The notes beneath the pieces were generated by a model. The model was given only the letters and a program-made list of their open reading frames with translations, was not told the DNA's origin and searched no databases. From Fasciolopsis buskii (lineage: Eukaryota; Platyhelminthes; Trematoda; Plagiorchiida; Fasciolidae): 64,000 nucleotides of DNA. The translations under genes were made by a program, and so were the position numbers. The stretch lies in contig LUCM01006703.1 in assembly GCA_008360955.1 (NCBI GenBank), forward strand, positions 56,377 through 120,376. Direction: 5' to 3'. Every line of letters starts with the position of its first letter. Position 1 is the first letter of the stretch. Of this stretch, positions 48,004 to 61,021 are shown piece by piece.

Positions 48004-50076
48004 CTGTCAGTCACCCTCCCTTTCGGGTATATTGCAGTGACCGCGGCCTCCTAAACACTTAATGCGCTTACGTAATAATGTATAGAGAAGACCCAAAAGG
48101 AGAGTATTGCCATTATTTGTCATCGGAGCTGATTTATTTAATCCATGCTTGACTAATTAATGAAGACCAAAAGTGGGCTCGCTTTCCATTCTATCTTCAC
48201 ATACAATGGCTAGACACGTATCTGTCACCTTACACCCATTTGTTTTCATATAAAAACGGACTGTAATAGAATTCAATGGAAGTGACCTAAAACTTAATTC
48301 CCATTTTTCTCCCACGTGTTCGCGTCGGATAATGCAAACGACGTCTATTTTTTCTCAGATCTACTTGTCCTCGTTTTCATTTTGTTACCCAACCCATGAT
48401 GTGTATCTCCTGTCGTGAATGTACTTCTATTTAGAAAATTCCACTGTTTACGCCCGTTGGACTGTTTGTAAGTAGTTATCTGTTTAATGTACAAAATGGA
48501 ATGAAAACATTGGTCTTTAAGTATGTCGAATCGGTTTTCACAACTTGTTCAAATGTTTTATTTCCCGATATTTGGTGGACAGATATTTGATTGTCCCCGT
48601 TTGGATTCGTCTGTAAGCTTTCTTCCTGGTCTATCATATCGCCCAGCTTTGTCGAATTAAAGCACAGGTGAATCGCAGTTGAATTATTCGTTCTTCACAA
48701 TGTGTCACCCGAATCACGAAACATGGGCATATTAGTAAGGTCGTGTAATTGGCCGGCTCAGATATCGCACCGCTCACGGTTTGGGCTGTGGGGTTTTGAT
48801 TGTTCGTTTCTGTGCCCAGTGTTGAACGATACATCCGCTGACCAAATGCCTGTTCGATTAACTGTGCATATTCTCGAAGGGAAGTAAAAAAGACGGGGAT
48901 AAAAGGTGTTTCGACTGCCGAATTGCTTCCCGTTAAGCCGCAGTTCAATACAAGTTGTATTCAAGAAAAGACGATTGTGTGTCTAGTAAATCCCACTAGT
49001 TAACTGTTTCCAGAACAGATACCGTGGCATCAAGGAAGATTGAAAAATTCCCACTTTTTGTCATTATCCAACTCGTCATCGACATCCGACCGTTTATTTC
49101 CACTCCGCTTTTCCGGAGACTGACTTTTGTCGTCATTTAATTTCCAACCATTGTGTTACCTTCCTGTTTCACCTAGTTGGTTGTAGCGCCTGACCACGGA
49201 CGTTCAGCCTCGTTGGTGTTGAACTACTTCTGTCACTCTCAGGGACTCATTTTCACTCAGGCTATCGGGTGACAATTTTTTGATATCTCTTCAGCCTATT
49301 GTAACTTTCGCCCATTTGTGATCGTTTTTTGCCAGGCTTACTGTCATAGGTATGGTCATTGTGCACATTTTCTTAGAACTCATGGATGGTCATATAGAAT
49401 TCTGTGGATCCATTTCGGTTTTGACAATTTGGCTCTATTTTTGGGCTAGGTGTTAATCTTGAAACTCAAACATTCCCTGAACACGATTGGAGAGAATGTA
49501 TTCCACCATTTGGGATATCTTCAATTTTGTAAATAAATCCATGCTCTGTAAATACGAATAGGGTGTTTCTCTTCTGTTGTGGTCTCGTTGTGCTTATTTG
49601 CGTAGCTTGGGTTGGAGTCAATTTAATACCTACTGTTAATCCGTATCCGTTTGTTACTATGGCTGATCGAATTGAGTATACTAATACCAAGTTGAAATAC
49701 TACAAAACCCCTTGATTCACTGAATGCGAATCCGCAGTGGTTGTTTAAAGACACCATATCAGTAACGCCGAGGACAGGGAAAAGTTTGGTCAACCAGATC
49801 GGCTAACTGTTTTGATTATTCGACGGTCATTTGTTTTTTATGACGCGCTTCAAGGAGGAGAGCAGTGGAGGCCTCATGCCCCATAGCCCTTGGGGCCTAC
49901 TACACAGTGGGCGGGGGGCGGTGATCATGGTAACCATAGCCTTGAAGCTTTAAGTAGCATGGAACAACATAAAGTCTTATTGGGTCAAGTGTGATGACGA
50001 GCCGGAAAACAGCAGGTGTCCGTCTATCACCGAGTGATTATGTGATTTACTACGGAGTTCCAAGAGAGGACATTTG
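48004..50076. other. No recognisable gene
   Basis: Short open frames only. A local GC-rich patch at 49865-49925 contains GCCCC/GGGGC hairpin arms and the G-rich 'gtgggcggggggcggtg'; its meaning is unknown. Confidence 0.55.
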
Positions 50077-50107
50077 TTTCTCTCTCTCTCGAGCGCGCGC
50101 GCGCGCG
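50077..50107. repeat. (TC)n followed by (GC)n
   Basis: A TC run (50077-50090) passes within a few bases into seven or so alternating GC units (50093-50107). The latter is a classical Z-DNA-forming pattern and stands out in AT-leaning surroundings. Confidence 0.95.
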
Positions 50108-50915
50108 TTTCACGCATGCCCTACAAAAATAATTCTTTAGAGCGACCAGTTGGATAATAAATCAAGAGTGAGTCGCTCGTGGCTTTTTGGCACGATTTAT
50201 CTGCATCTCCACACGAGGCGTACTGTGGAATGATACAAGGTATAACAGTCAGAATACATTTAGTTGCTAGGTCCATGTCTATATTGCATTACTAGATTTT
50301 CTTTCAAAAATTTGCAGGGAAAACATGTTTTAACAATCGTAAATTTGCTGAACTCGCCGTCTGAACTTCCAATGGGGCCGGCAAGCTTTGGTCTTTCTAG
50401 TGTTAAAATGACTACTGTTATACTGTATAGTATTGTACTGTGACGGTATTCACCACTTATTTTTTCAAGCGCTTGAACTTTGCCCAAATCAACTCCCAGG
50501 AGGGACTGTTGAAAAGAAGGCTGACTGTAAAATGAACAGAACAAATCCGTGTGACAGGGACCAAAAGCTTACTTCAGATTTCCCCAATGATTAGTAGCTC
50601 ATGGCTACCGTTTACTTGCCTTCCGCTATAGTACAGATTTTCCTGTACCTCGAAGAGCAAATAACACCGATTAAAAGGCTAACGCGGCAGTTTATGAGCG
50701 AAGCACTATCAGTTTGCTATAAGGCCTGGCTCCTACAGCATGAAAAAATTGTAGGATAAGCATAAGGGCACAGTACTTATCAATATTTGACTCCCTTCTG
50801 ATGAATTTACAGCCTAGTATGGGTCACCTGAACATTTCCCAACCAGATGAATCGGAAAACATGGAATTTTTGATTGACACATTCCACGTTACGGATTCTG
50901 ACTGTAACTAGTACG
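50108..50915. other. No recognisable gene
   Basis: A 94-codon frame (50260-50544, minus) has no recognisable domain. Confidence 0.55.
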
Positions 50916-51012
50916 TTGTAAGCTGCCATAATGGGTTTGGTTGTGTACGTGTTGATGCTAATTGAAACGCTTATCGGGCTTTGGCTCAAATCGGTCTCGT
51001 TTTGTTTTGTTC
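50916..51012 (-). repeat. Dispersed repeat family R1, copy 3
   Basis: Minus-strand copy of the repeat at 4736-4832 and 23736-23832: 'agcatcaacacgtacac' followed by 'aaccaaaccca'. The frame through it reads SPISVSISINTYTTKPI, very close to copy 2 at amino-acid level. Confidence 0.68.
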
Positions 51013-52768
51013 TGAAATGAACTCATGAACGCATGCGATCCCCATCGAAAAGCACAGATAACCATAGATCTGCAAATATGAAGTGGTTGATTTTCCTACA
51101 CCATTTACTGTTATTCCAGTTGAAGTGGATGATTAGATTTCGATTTAGATGGGAATGGCCATCCTTCACTGACGAACTAGTTTTTTACGTGTCTGAGCGT
51201 AAGCTACTAAATTGTCATAATTGATCTGAAATTTTAGACAATTTTTCTTCTATTTTGTATGGAGATAACAAAACAGTGTTTGTTCTGTTCCGAACGGTCA
51301 CTACCGAACTATGGATAATCACCACAAATCCGTTGCCTGCATTACTTACTTTCGATAAAGAATTCACGCTGTCCTTTTTACTCATTTGCAAAAATTTGAT
51401 TCGTAGTAAACTACCAGATCACATGAATGGGTTTGATGATTACACGTGGTATGCAAGTATGTAAAATTGGGTGATTCATTTACAGTCACAATCATGGTAC
51501 CATTGTTTAGAGGTAACGAAAGTCACCTGGAAGGACGTACTGAGTGCTTATTTTAGTTGGACCTAGAAGCCTAAACAGTTTTCGATTGGAAAAACGATTT
51601 GCATTACGTCCTGCTGTACACGTGTAACTGAGATGTCGTTAGAATGGACGAAAGCGTGAATGATTCCGTCGGCATCCTCGGCGCATTTTACAAACGTTTT
51701 TGCTTCTCGCACAACAATAGAGTGCTTCGTTGTTGGACTCAAATGTTACCACTTAATCGTAGTTAGCAAATGCCGCATCGATGGGGTTAATTTCCGCTTT
51801 TATCAAGGCAGAGTTACATCTAACCAATGAGTTGTCACGATTTATAAAAAACGTCATTCTGGGCGCACAAAAGGACACCGGTAATTGAGAAGGGCTGGGG
51901 CTTTGATAGAAAAGTAAATATAAAAGATAGCATTGCCTGTTTCTAAAAAAGGCTGACACCATCACCTGGGGTGCTCAGAAGAGAAACAAAGTGCGTGAAA
52001 ATGAAGCGTTTGAGAAGGAATAACATTGCCATTTTAAAGCCAAGTAGGCCAGTTTAGATACGATTTGTTTGCTTCAGAGAGTGATAAGCAGACTAAAAGT
52101 ATGTCCCTAGTAGTGATGGAATCAGAAAATGATAGCTCACCAAAATGGACATAGGTAATTTTAGGGAGGAAAGTCCTAAGTGAATGAATATGGCACCAAC
52201 TGCAATAGATTTTCTTTCGACTGTGGTGGCTTAAATATCCGTTGAATCAAACTCAGTGATAGTCCATTGTAATTTAAGAACATCCTGAAGCAGTGGAACA
52301 ATAAATGATAAGAAGTCATGAAAACTAACACTGACATTGCAAATACTAGGGACTGCAAGGGTTCGCCACAATGGTAATAGTGGCCGGAAAACTCCAGATA
52401 ACACCGAGTAAGCAAGCCATCAGTTCTCTCTAGTGGGCATGTGTAAATTTCCTCAGGTTGCCACACGAACCCCGGGATTTTCATTCTGGGAGCTCTTTCT
52501 TGAAGTCATCTATCGATACAACAGGATCTAGTCAAGCCACGATTCGTATACACGGATCACAATTACGGACTTGAATCTGAGAATAGAGCATGAGGGATGG
52601 ACGCAATATTTTCGTGAACAGGAAGCTTGTGCCGGTGTCCAACCGTACCGAAAAAGTAATCTCAGCCGGAGGGGGCATTTATGAGCAAACTGTCAGTCTG
52701 CACGAATGTTTGCTCTGTATGCCTGGAAGATCCTGAATTTGTAGGGCTGTGTGAATCCAGTCGACAGC
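51013..52768. other. No recognisable gene
   Basis: Short open frames only (102 codons at 52176-52484, minus); nothing identified. Confidence 0.6.
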
Positions 52769-52900
52769 GCGTGGTTTCTTTATGGTGAGTTGAGCGATGA
52801 TTTCACTTGGTGAATTATTTCATGAAGACAAAGCTTTCTTAGATGAGAACACAGCTAACGACGATGCTGTAACCATAATGCTGTTGAGTCACTTGTCTGG
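52769..52900 (+). repeat. Hammerhead-SINE family tail (copy E)
   Basis: 'gtggtttctttatggtgagttg' in part, then 'tggtgaattatttcatgaa' (52809-52827), is nearly identical to 7669-7722; similarity continues weakly to about 52.9 kb. The hammerhead core itself is not present upstream ('gaatccagtcgacagcgc' stands in its place), so this copy is 5'-truncated or eroded. Confidence 0.75.
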
Positions 52901-54967
52901 GGTAGACCATTCACATGATATGTTCAGGGTGATATGACGTGCCAGTAAAGTGTTTATTCTACTCTAGGCTGGGGTTGCTGAATCACAGACCAATACACCA
53001 TAACAAGCTAATAAGCGATGGAAGACTTGTGCAAACTAAGCGTTTAAAAATTTATCCAACAGACTTCTAGGTATTTTAGCAGCTCGGGGACAATTTTATT
53101 TATTTTCATGTCGTCAGCCGTGCACAAGATAAATACGATAAATTTAGGGAACGAAAACTAGAAAGTATAAAAGTTTCAAGTGGATTCAATCATAGCTGCT
53201 CCTCCTTACGGGCTTCGGTTCGTAAAATTTGCATTAACTAGGAATCAAAGGAAAAGGAAAATGACAACATCGGTCATAGTCTCGTGTGGATCGATGGCTG
53301 GGCGAAACAGTTCACCCCATGTGATTTACCACAAACCAGGTAAAAATTTTGTCCGTCCGCTGTGGAGAAGCACAGCAGCTTCCCTCATTTAGAGCAGTAC
53401 GATCTGAGACGTCTCTTCTGATACTGTTACTCAGCCGTCCAGCTGGACCCCAAAACCTTTTCATGAATTTGTCCTTTTTTCGTCAGGATTTTCGAGGGTG
53501 GTTAACTCTGCGGTACGAGCATTCCAGCGGTTACGGGCTGCAGATGGAAGACAGTATGGCGCGGCTCCATCACCTTGACACTACTGGTCGCATTAGATCA
53601 AAACCCGGTTCCCCATTTTACCATTGCATATCCTGCAATCCTGGGCTTACGTGCCCTGTGTGCACGCTTAGGCTCTGCGGTTTGCCCTTTCTACGTACAC
53701 TGAGTTGCTGTCGAAGCACTACCGAACTGGGAAGTCGTATATTCCTCTCCGGAAAGTGCTACTTTACTCTAACCGAAGACTAATGATGTATTTCAAGCAA
53801 AAGTTTTATTCTGATGAGTCTGGTCGAAATAATCCATAAACCCAGGGTACTCTAATTATTGAGGTGTCTGGACCTTCAGGAAAAAGGATGAGTAGATGGA
53901 TGAAGTCAACTTTCAGCTCATCCGAACGATTTGCATGGCCCCACACTTGTGAACCACAACAGTCAGGTCGTGTGTCATGTAGACATTCGTTCTACTTGCG
54001 ACCGCTTCGTTCGGTTGTATTCACCATGAACTTTTTATGAATGTCATTTGTGTCGTTGTCATTTGTATCCGGAATTTTTACTTAATGTAATGAACCCGTC
54101 GTACAAGCCATCGGAAAACGAACGTTATCAGTAATAGTATGTATAGACAGAAAGTGAAAACCTTGGCTGATTCACCCAACTGCGAAACGCCGTTCATTGG
54201 ACACGAGTTAACAGCATAATCATGTGTACGTGATTTATTTTTGTTACATTCGCATTGACCTTGACACGATCTAATTCATTTAGTACATATATCGACACTT
54301 GGGTTCCCATTTTCTGCCTCACTATATCCACTGTGCTATTCCAACAGAGAAAATTTGGACTGCCGACGGCGTCTAAATGTGTTCTATTTTTTCCGCAAGA
54401 GCAAGTACAGACAATGGGTGCGACTCGCAAAACGTGTCCGTAAGGGACCGTGGAAAACAAAGCAATTTTTGATGTTCATTCATTTTTTAATAATTAATAT
54501 TCTCTGGTTATACAAACTTTCATAGTGCTATGGGTTGTATAAACACGAACTCTATGAATTACTACCACTCTGATTGCACTCCAGAAGTTAGGCTTGTCTT
54601 GTGACAAACTTGGAATTAGAATCCAATCGTCCGAATTATATTACTTTGGTAGAATCCATGGTCTCGAAGATTTCTGTATACTTTTATGTTCGTGCGACTT
54701 TCTGTTGTTGAAAGCCGAAAGTTTGCTAATTGTGGGTCAAAATGACCTGTTGTCTGTCTGTTCTGGAACTCCGATAGAAGTGCACCGGATCTATTGCCGA
54801 TAAGTGCATAGGAACGTAGGAAGGTTTTCAGTACTTCAGACAAACTGTGTTTTTAAATGACTCTTTTGATATTTGTCATTTTTCTATTTTCATAATTAAG
54901 CAACAACGCATGTCATTTTTGCGAAGAGGATTTAGGCCAACAGAAGGTTGGATGCACTGGCCGACTT
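52901..54967. other. No recognisable gene
   Basis: A 144-codon open frame (53349-53783, plus) shows no domain I recognise and no start context that supports it. Nothing else was identified. Confidence 0.55.
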
Positions 54968-55260
54968 TGGGAAGATTGGGACCTGCGACCTTCATTCGCA
55001 GATGTCAGGACATTAATCACTTGAACGCTGTTAGTCGAACAGTACCAGCGCTGAACTACCAATGAGGAACCCCAGAAACACTGTGCTGTCCGCCCTTGGT
55101 TCGCACCGTAGACATACACTGCTGGTGATTACTGACAAGGAGTAAATAACCATGTGCTGCTCCCATGGGTTCTCAGTGGATAACCGGGTTTCGATAATCG
55201 TGCTGAATCCTCTACGACTGCAAACGATCAAAGTGAGTTCTGTCGCCCTCAGTAACCGGC
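54968..55260 (-). repeat. tRNA-derived SINE with hammerhead-family 5' part
   Basis: On the minus strand, sequence at 55050-55090 ('cacagtgtttctgggg', 'ttcctcattggtagttcagcg' in part) matches the tail region of the hammerhead copies, best that at 34.5 kb. It is followed directly by a tRNA-like A box ('gcgttcaagtgattaat', 55012-55028) and B box ('gtcgcaggtccc', 54978-54989). This copy therefore places the hammerhead-associated segment upstream of a tRNA-like promoter. The CUGAUGA core is not readable. Sequence up to 55.26 kb probably belongs to the same element. Confidence 0.55.
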
Positions 55261-57392
55261 AGGACTTAAAAATTGTACCTATTTAGAATATCACTGGAAG
55301 TATATCTTAAAGGTTTACTTGTGTAATCATTAAGTTGTTCCTTCCATAGAATAGGATGAATAGCAACTTGCGCCACTCGGGCACACTAAACGGGACTAAT
55401 CAATCTAATCTGGTTTTATTTCACATTTGTTTACATCCATTATCCTATCAGCATACCGAATATGATCAACTTGAGCCATTCTGTTCCAGACGAATTTCAC
55501 ATAAAACATGCCGGGTTTTGGGGACTTTTTGCACGGTAAGATATGATTTAACTATTCTTCGCTTTTCTCGGTCACATATTTGATCAGTCCAGTGAGAAAG
55601 AAGGCTTGCTTCATCTGTCCGCTGTCAAATGCATTGAATGAATTAGTTGCATGCTCACGAACAAATCGAAAAGCCAAATGCCGGTTTAACACGTCTTAGT
55701 ATGTCAAATGATGCAAAATAAGATCAGACCGTGGTTCGTGCGTGCACTTGGCCCAGCCATAGAAAACTCACTAGTAGAACAGACAAACTTCAACCCCCCT
55801 CGAATGCAGCCCAATGCACATCTTTGCATCCCACATTTCAATGTAATACCACTTGTAGCGTGAAATGACTGATCACGTTTTTCGATGAAGCAAAGCACGA
55901 GTTGGAAGAAGCTAAACAAAATATAGTTTGGGTCGTGGCTGTGGAGTTCAGTTTTCGAAGGAGGGGTCTCATATGGATGCAGATTGCACCCCGGTTTCCA
56001 TAGTGTGATTCCTTCCTAGTAATCAGTGGTCATCAACATGCAACAGGTATTCTACCAGTATGACAGAGAACTCCTTATATCAGCAATTCTATTAAGCTTA
56101 CCAAGGGACATTTGTTCAATTCTTTGAAGTGTGTTTAAGGGGAAAATGACAGGATAAGCTTTTATGGATGCATTTACGGTAATGAAGAGGATTAAGACGG
56201 TCGAAACCAATCTCCAAGTATTTTGTTTCTTCCTATCCATGTGTCACAGCGGTGGTGCCCAGTGGTTGATTGTTTGAAAACCGGAGGCACATGGACACTA
56301 ATGAACAGTTAAGAATACGGAATAGTTTTGTTCGAAACGATTGTTGTTCCGGTATGCCTTTTGGTTCCTCGGCTTGCGTACCGACTCAACCCGGCTACTC
56401 AGTCAGGGACTTTTTCCCCTTTAATTGTACAGCTCTCCCTGGTTTCTCCTCGGTTGAAATCTATAATATTTGAGCGACACCGCAATAGACGAACGTTTTT
56501 TTCGTGATAGGCTATCTGTGCCAGATCCCATTGTTCCGGTGGATGAATTCGTCAAAGCTTAGGCGGAAATACCGTGGACAAGTTTAAAGGGGCTAGTCAA
56601 ATTTACCCTGTACAGTCACATACTCATAATCCCAAACTGTGGGGTAGAGTTTTTCAGGTACCACTTGAGTGATTACTATTGAACCGAATTGTGAAAGATG
56701 AGAAAACACTACAAGAAAGAATGAGAGAACATTGAAACGTGAGAGATCATAAAGTTGGTTTTAGGATTTGGCATTGGCTGGCCGTAGGAATCCGACGAGA
56801 CTAGCATTTTTTACACGAACAAGTGTTCGAAGATTATCAGACCTCCTGACTTGACGTGATTTCCAAGCATGCGCTGGAACTAACTCTGACAATGGGACGA
56901 AGAGAGGTGGGCATACCATGTTTGTGCGGAAATTCCAATATGAATCCGCAAAAGTATGCTCCACGTTTTCAAATCAGTATGACACCAGACGTTCAATCAA
57001 AAATTTGCAAGCTCCAATTTTTGATTATATTCACATATTAGCTGTCGACAGTTGGGTCTTGGTAAAGTTCTTCTCCAAGTATTTCACCCAGCCCGCAAAC
57101 AAATGTTCCAGTAGAACCATTAATTCGAGCTTAAAGAGCTGCGAAGACTCATCCAATACTTGGTCATTCTCTCAAACGACTTATCGAACAAAATGGCTAT
57201 CAGTCGGAAGCCAAAAATTCTCTAATTTGAAAGAAACGCATATCCATTTTCTGAATAAGCTTGATTAGTCTATAAATTGCGATTTTGTCACATTTCAATT
57301 TCCCCCATAAACACTACGAAAAAACACCTCATTTTCAGTTAGGCACGATGATCCATTGAAGTTTGTCAAACGGGAGAGTTGGTTGGTGTTGG
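55261..57392. other. No recognisable gene
   Basis: Short open frames only (116 codons at 56918-57268, plus, without recognisable domain). Confidence 0.6.
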
Positions 57393-57470
57393 CAGGACTG
57401 GAACGCGTGAACTTCATCTTTGAAATGCCGCGAACTTGATCGCTCTATCACAGCCGGCTACTCAGCCAAA
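57393..57470 (-). repeat. tRNA-like SINE head fragment (minus)
   Basis: On the minus strand 'ggctgtgatagagcgatc' (A-box-like, 57439-57456) precedes 'gttcacgcgttccag' (B-box-like, 57398-57412). Flanking 'agccgg' and 'cagtcctg' align with the head at 7.39-7.51 kb. Degraded. Confidence 0.4.
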
Positions 57471-58933
57471 CTGGGGTGAATTTCCTTGGAACAGTAATAT
57501 TTGGTTGTCACACGAAAGAACATTGTAAATGAGGCTGACCCAAAACGATATTGCACTCCGCGATCAGAATTGCTGCTTCTTGTTTCCCGGTCACTTCGAA
57601 ATGTGGTTCACCGAAATAATGTGGGACAATTTGTGTACTGGTAGGCTTCTGGATTAGCAACATTCTGTCATTTGTTCCCAGATACTTTCAGCTGTGCTCC
57701 CAGGGATCATTTTTCCCAGTTTGTTTGTGGCGTTTCCTAAACTGCCTTCAGGAATGGCAATCTTCTGTGACAAATTCCCATCGAATGACAAAAGGATTAT
57801 GTTTCTGAGAAATCGCGTTGCAGCTGAACCATATAATGTTGTTTTACTAAGTAGGATTTACTAAGTCACCCTATTATATGCCATAGTGACGAAAGAAAGT
57901 AGCTTATTTTGTTGTTACATTACAATCCGTGTACATTACGAGGTGCACCCATTCAAATCTGCAAATCAGAAATACCGCTGACAGTTCTCTGCTAAGGTTT
58001 TGATTCAAAGAAACCCGAGTGATTCAGATATCAACCATATCTGTTTGGGATTTGCCGACTTAAGGAAGTGGTATAGTCGTACAACCATACAGAGCAGACG
58101 GCTCATTTGGATAGTTCAGGCGCCGGTTTCCAATTGGATTAGTGATCCCCGAGGTCAGTAAACCGAAACAAGGATCAGTGGGTTACTTCAAACAGGTTTA
58201 TATTGTTGTTCATTAAAACTTTGAAATTCAGCCTTTGACTTATCAGTTGTTACGTCCAACCTGTTCGTACCAGCAAGGTCACTTGCGGTTACGTCGTATC
58301 CGTTGTGTATACGTTTCTCATCCTTGTTGTGTGTATTCCTTATGCTCAGTCTTAAATACCAAATAACTGGTTGGCTGCCCATTAAAAAGTCGCACAACTT
58401 CCGGAACGGGAAAACTTCCAAAGCGTGATATTTACCGTCCGACTAGGTGGTGTGATTCGATCCACCCTGGCAAGTTGAAAGCCTCCGCCCCTGTTTTCTT
58501 GTCGAGGTCTCATTCTGTTAGTTTGGAACGCGAATCGGAACATACTGGCAGTAAAATTTCTAGTGCGGGGTAGTACAGTTCACTATGCCCGCATTCTTAT
58601 CGCAAAGAGCACGATGAGTGTATGGAGTGACTCCAAAAGACAATTAGATGACCAGTATTCATTGAACACATTAGATACCCGTAGGTCACACAAACACACC
58701 TATTTGTAAGCAGTTTGTTTCCTTTTTAATCATTTCTATACTGAGGAAGAATCCACATTTTAAATCGGGGTACAGAATGCACTTCGGACGAGGAAATTTC
58801 ACTCAGCCTTTCGTCGTACTCACTACAATGTTAGACATTCACATAAATCTTAAGCGTGATTCTTGTTAATTAATTTATTCCAGATCTTTGGGTTCATAGT
58901 GGTGGGAATTGTTGTCGAGCTTGCTTGGGATAA
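57471..58933. other. No recognisable gene
   Basis: A lone B-box-like 'tgattcgatccacc' at 58451-58464 has no clear A box. Nothing else identified. Confidence 0.55.
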
Positions 58934-58989
58934 ATGGTAAACCACTTAATTTGTCGTAAAATGCTTTGGCTTTGGGTTTCACTCGTTGC

Positions 58990-59260
58990 AATCCAGCCTA
59001 TAGAAATACTCTCAGAGGTTTCCGATGTCTTCGACCTTCGGGATATCTCAAATGATCCTGGTGACGAACATCAGCTTCTGCAGAGTGTCACATTCTATAT
59101 TCCGCCAGTATACACTTGCCGGAAAACGGATCCAAGTCGGGACTGTGGAAAGGCCCGTTTAAAGTACTAAGGTCCCACATACAGCAGCCCATTCCTATGA
59201 TCTTGGGTTCATCTATGGATAGATTGCCATGTCAAAAAATCCTTGACCCTGAACTACTTT
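58990..59260 (+). pseudogene. Probable second gypsy integrase tail (plus)
   Basis: Frames at 59090-59250 give VYTCRKTDPSR, then after a frame change GLWKGPFKVLR and SSMDRLPCQKILDP. The order fits the C-terminal end of Ty3/gypsy integrase (THVFVR.D.VR..L.PPY.GPFKVL, then VS.DRLKPA.LDP), as at 18227-18433. The upstream 78-codon frame (58934-59170) may cover the linker before it. Conservation is weaker than in the minus-strand element, and no RT or LTR partner was found, so this is a plausible but unproven fragment. Confidence 0.4.
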
Positions 59261-60302
59261 TTGGACCATGCGACCTTACCTTCAGAATTCTGCAATCCTA
59301 GATCTAACATTTGGGATTTTCTGTCCCCATAGACTGTGCTCCAGAACATTAAAGTGTCACCACAAAGTGTCCAAAAGTCGTAAATGAATGGGGTATACGA
59401 TTCCGGCGAGGCTGAAAGCATCAAACTAAACACTATTTCATTCCAATCAAAATTAGTTTTTTTATATTCTGCATCCTAGTCCTGATCAACCAACCAGTCA
59501 CTCAGAAGGCTAGAATTATTCTTAAGTACTCTCAATGTGATGCAGATTGTACTTTAGTTTTACATACCGAGCGGCCAGATGGACAATTTTGCAAAGACTA
59601 CTGCAATTCCGACACCCTTCTAATTTGTATCTCGTGATCCAATCGATTTGTTCTCTTTCACCACCAATAATTATTTGTAATCCCTAAATCTGGAATTTTG
59701 CTTATCGAGTTTTTTTCCGCTTATTGAAGCCTAGAACGCTTTGTGTCTCGTGTCCCCCGTTAAATGAGAGCTCACCTTCTTGAAACGGAAGGCGAATCCC
59801 AAGAGAACTTCGGTCCGGAATGTCATGCGATATAAACATTTCGCTGCATTGTACAATAACAAAAACCCGTCATCATCACAGGAATCAAGCTGGTAACGGC
59901 CGAAGTCATTCTATTTCGCAATTCACTTCAGTGGTATGGAAAGTAATGCATAGAGGGCTGTATAACGCTTGAAAAATCACGAGTAACTATAATGGCGACA
60001 GATCGATCAGGGTGAGTAAGATTTGAATTTGTGTTGATTGAAAAATGTCGAAATCCTCGAGATGATCACTATATTGGGTTTGATCCAAGAATGGATCGAA
60101 AGAACGAGATATGGTTACTAGCGTTTTATTCGCCATATTGCATAAAAAGTACGGTGGATTTTGCTCCATCGGATCTGTGCAGTTTGGTGACTACACGTGG
60201 TGGTATCATCATCGGGAAGTTCAGGATCGCTTATTGCAATGTATCGTTCGCGACAGCTTTTTCCAGCATGCGTGGGTTAGCAATCTAACCAGATTGCTTT
60301 AA
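59261..60302. other. No recognisable gene
   Basis: Short open frames only; nothing identified. Confidence 0.55.
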
Positions 60303-60372
60303 TTCGCGATGTCCAAGCGGTCAGTATCGTGGCGTTTAATAACAAGTCTCCTGGATTCGAATTCTGTTAGTG
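60303..60372 (+). repeat. tRNA-like SINE head fragment
   Basis: 'caagcggtcagtatcgtg' (60314-60331) and 'ggattcgaattct' (60353-60365) are A-box-like and B-box-like; the pair is homologous to 32809-32882 over its whole length with a few indels. Confidence 0.6.
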
Positions 60373-60574
60373 TCGGTAGCTACACTCTTTCCTAATTCAG
60401 AATAAACTTCCAGTGTATCGTGCAAACCACGTAAAGGATCTTATGATAAATAATGAAAGGATAACCGATCACTACAGTAAATATTTGGGAACCCTGATGA
60501 ACACGAACACGCACACAAGTACCCGAACGAAATTGGCAGACTGGGCTCATTTTAGGTGTTCAGCCTGGGACACA

Positions 60575-60980
60575 TCACAGCACACAATTAGCTTTGTTCT
60601 GATCACCATTCACAATAGCTGACTGCATCCGGCGGTTCTTGACAAGTTTTGATTTTTGAGCGATTTCTTTAAGCCCATCCATTATTTCGTGTCCATAAAC
60701 TCTATTCAAGTCGGTGATAGTTTCATTTGTCAATAGGCCATTTGTTTTCATTTGATCGTGACCTAAATCACGTCCAATGAATTGGTAATCCCCACTGAAT
60801 GGCTGAACTAGATTGGAACCAGTGGCTACCATAAACCGCCTAGCAGCACCAAGGCTGGAAGCAAATATGGGGTAAGGTGGAGAAATGTTCGGCACACATT
60901 CACAGGTATTCCATAAATCCGGGGTGCCAACTAAGGTCAAGTTCGTCCTGTTGAGTTCTTCCGTTGTCACGACCATCATC
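60575..60980 (-). CDS. Possible coding exon (unrecognised)
   Basis: A minus-strand open frame of 151 codons (60575-61030). The first 15 or so codons are a translated ATC-type simple repeat (MIMIMMMMM), so any real coding part starts later, near 60980. The remainder reads like ordinary protein in composition (for example CECVPNISPPYPIFASSLGA, then GDYQFIGRDLGHDQMKTNG and LLTNETITDLNRVYG). No family is recognised. Without a splice model or transcript it cannot be told from a chance frame. Confidence 0.2.
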
Positions 60981-60987
60981 GTCAACG

Positions 60988-61021
60988 TTATCATCATCAT
61001 CATCATTATCATTATCATCAA
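60988..61021. repeat. Imperfect (ATC/ATT)n
   Basis: A run of TCATCATCAT and ATTATC units on the plus strand. Confidence 0.9.

Noticed and set aside
53349..53783. 144-codon open frame on the plus strand
   Set aside because: No recognisable motif, no supporting context; several overlapping frames suggest locally low stop density.
53811..53830. CTGATGAG followed closely by CGAAAT, hammerhead-like
   Set aside because: Stem II would have only a few bases with a mismatch, and neither a stem III nor a cleavage triplet follows; it is not linked to the family tail.
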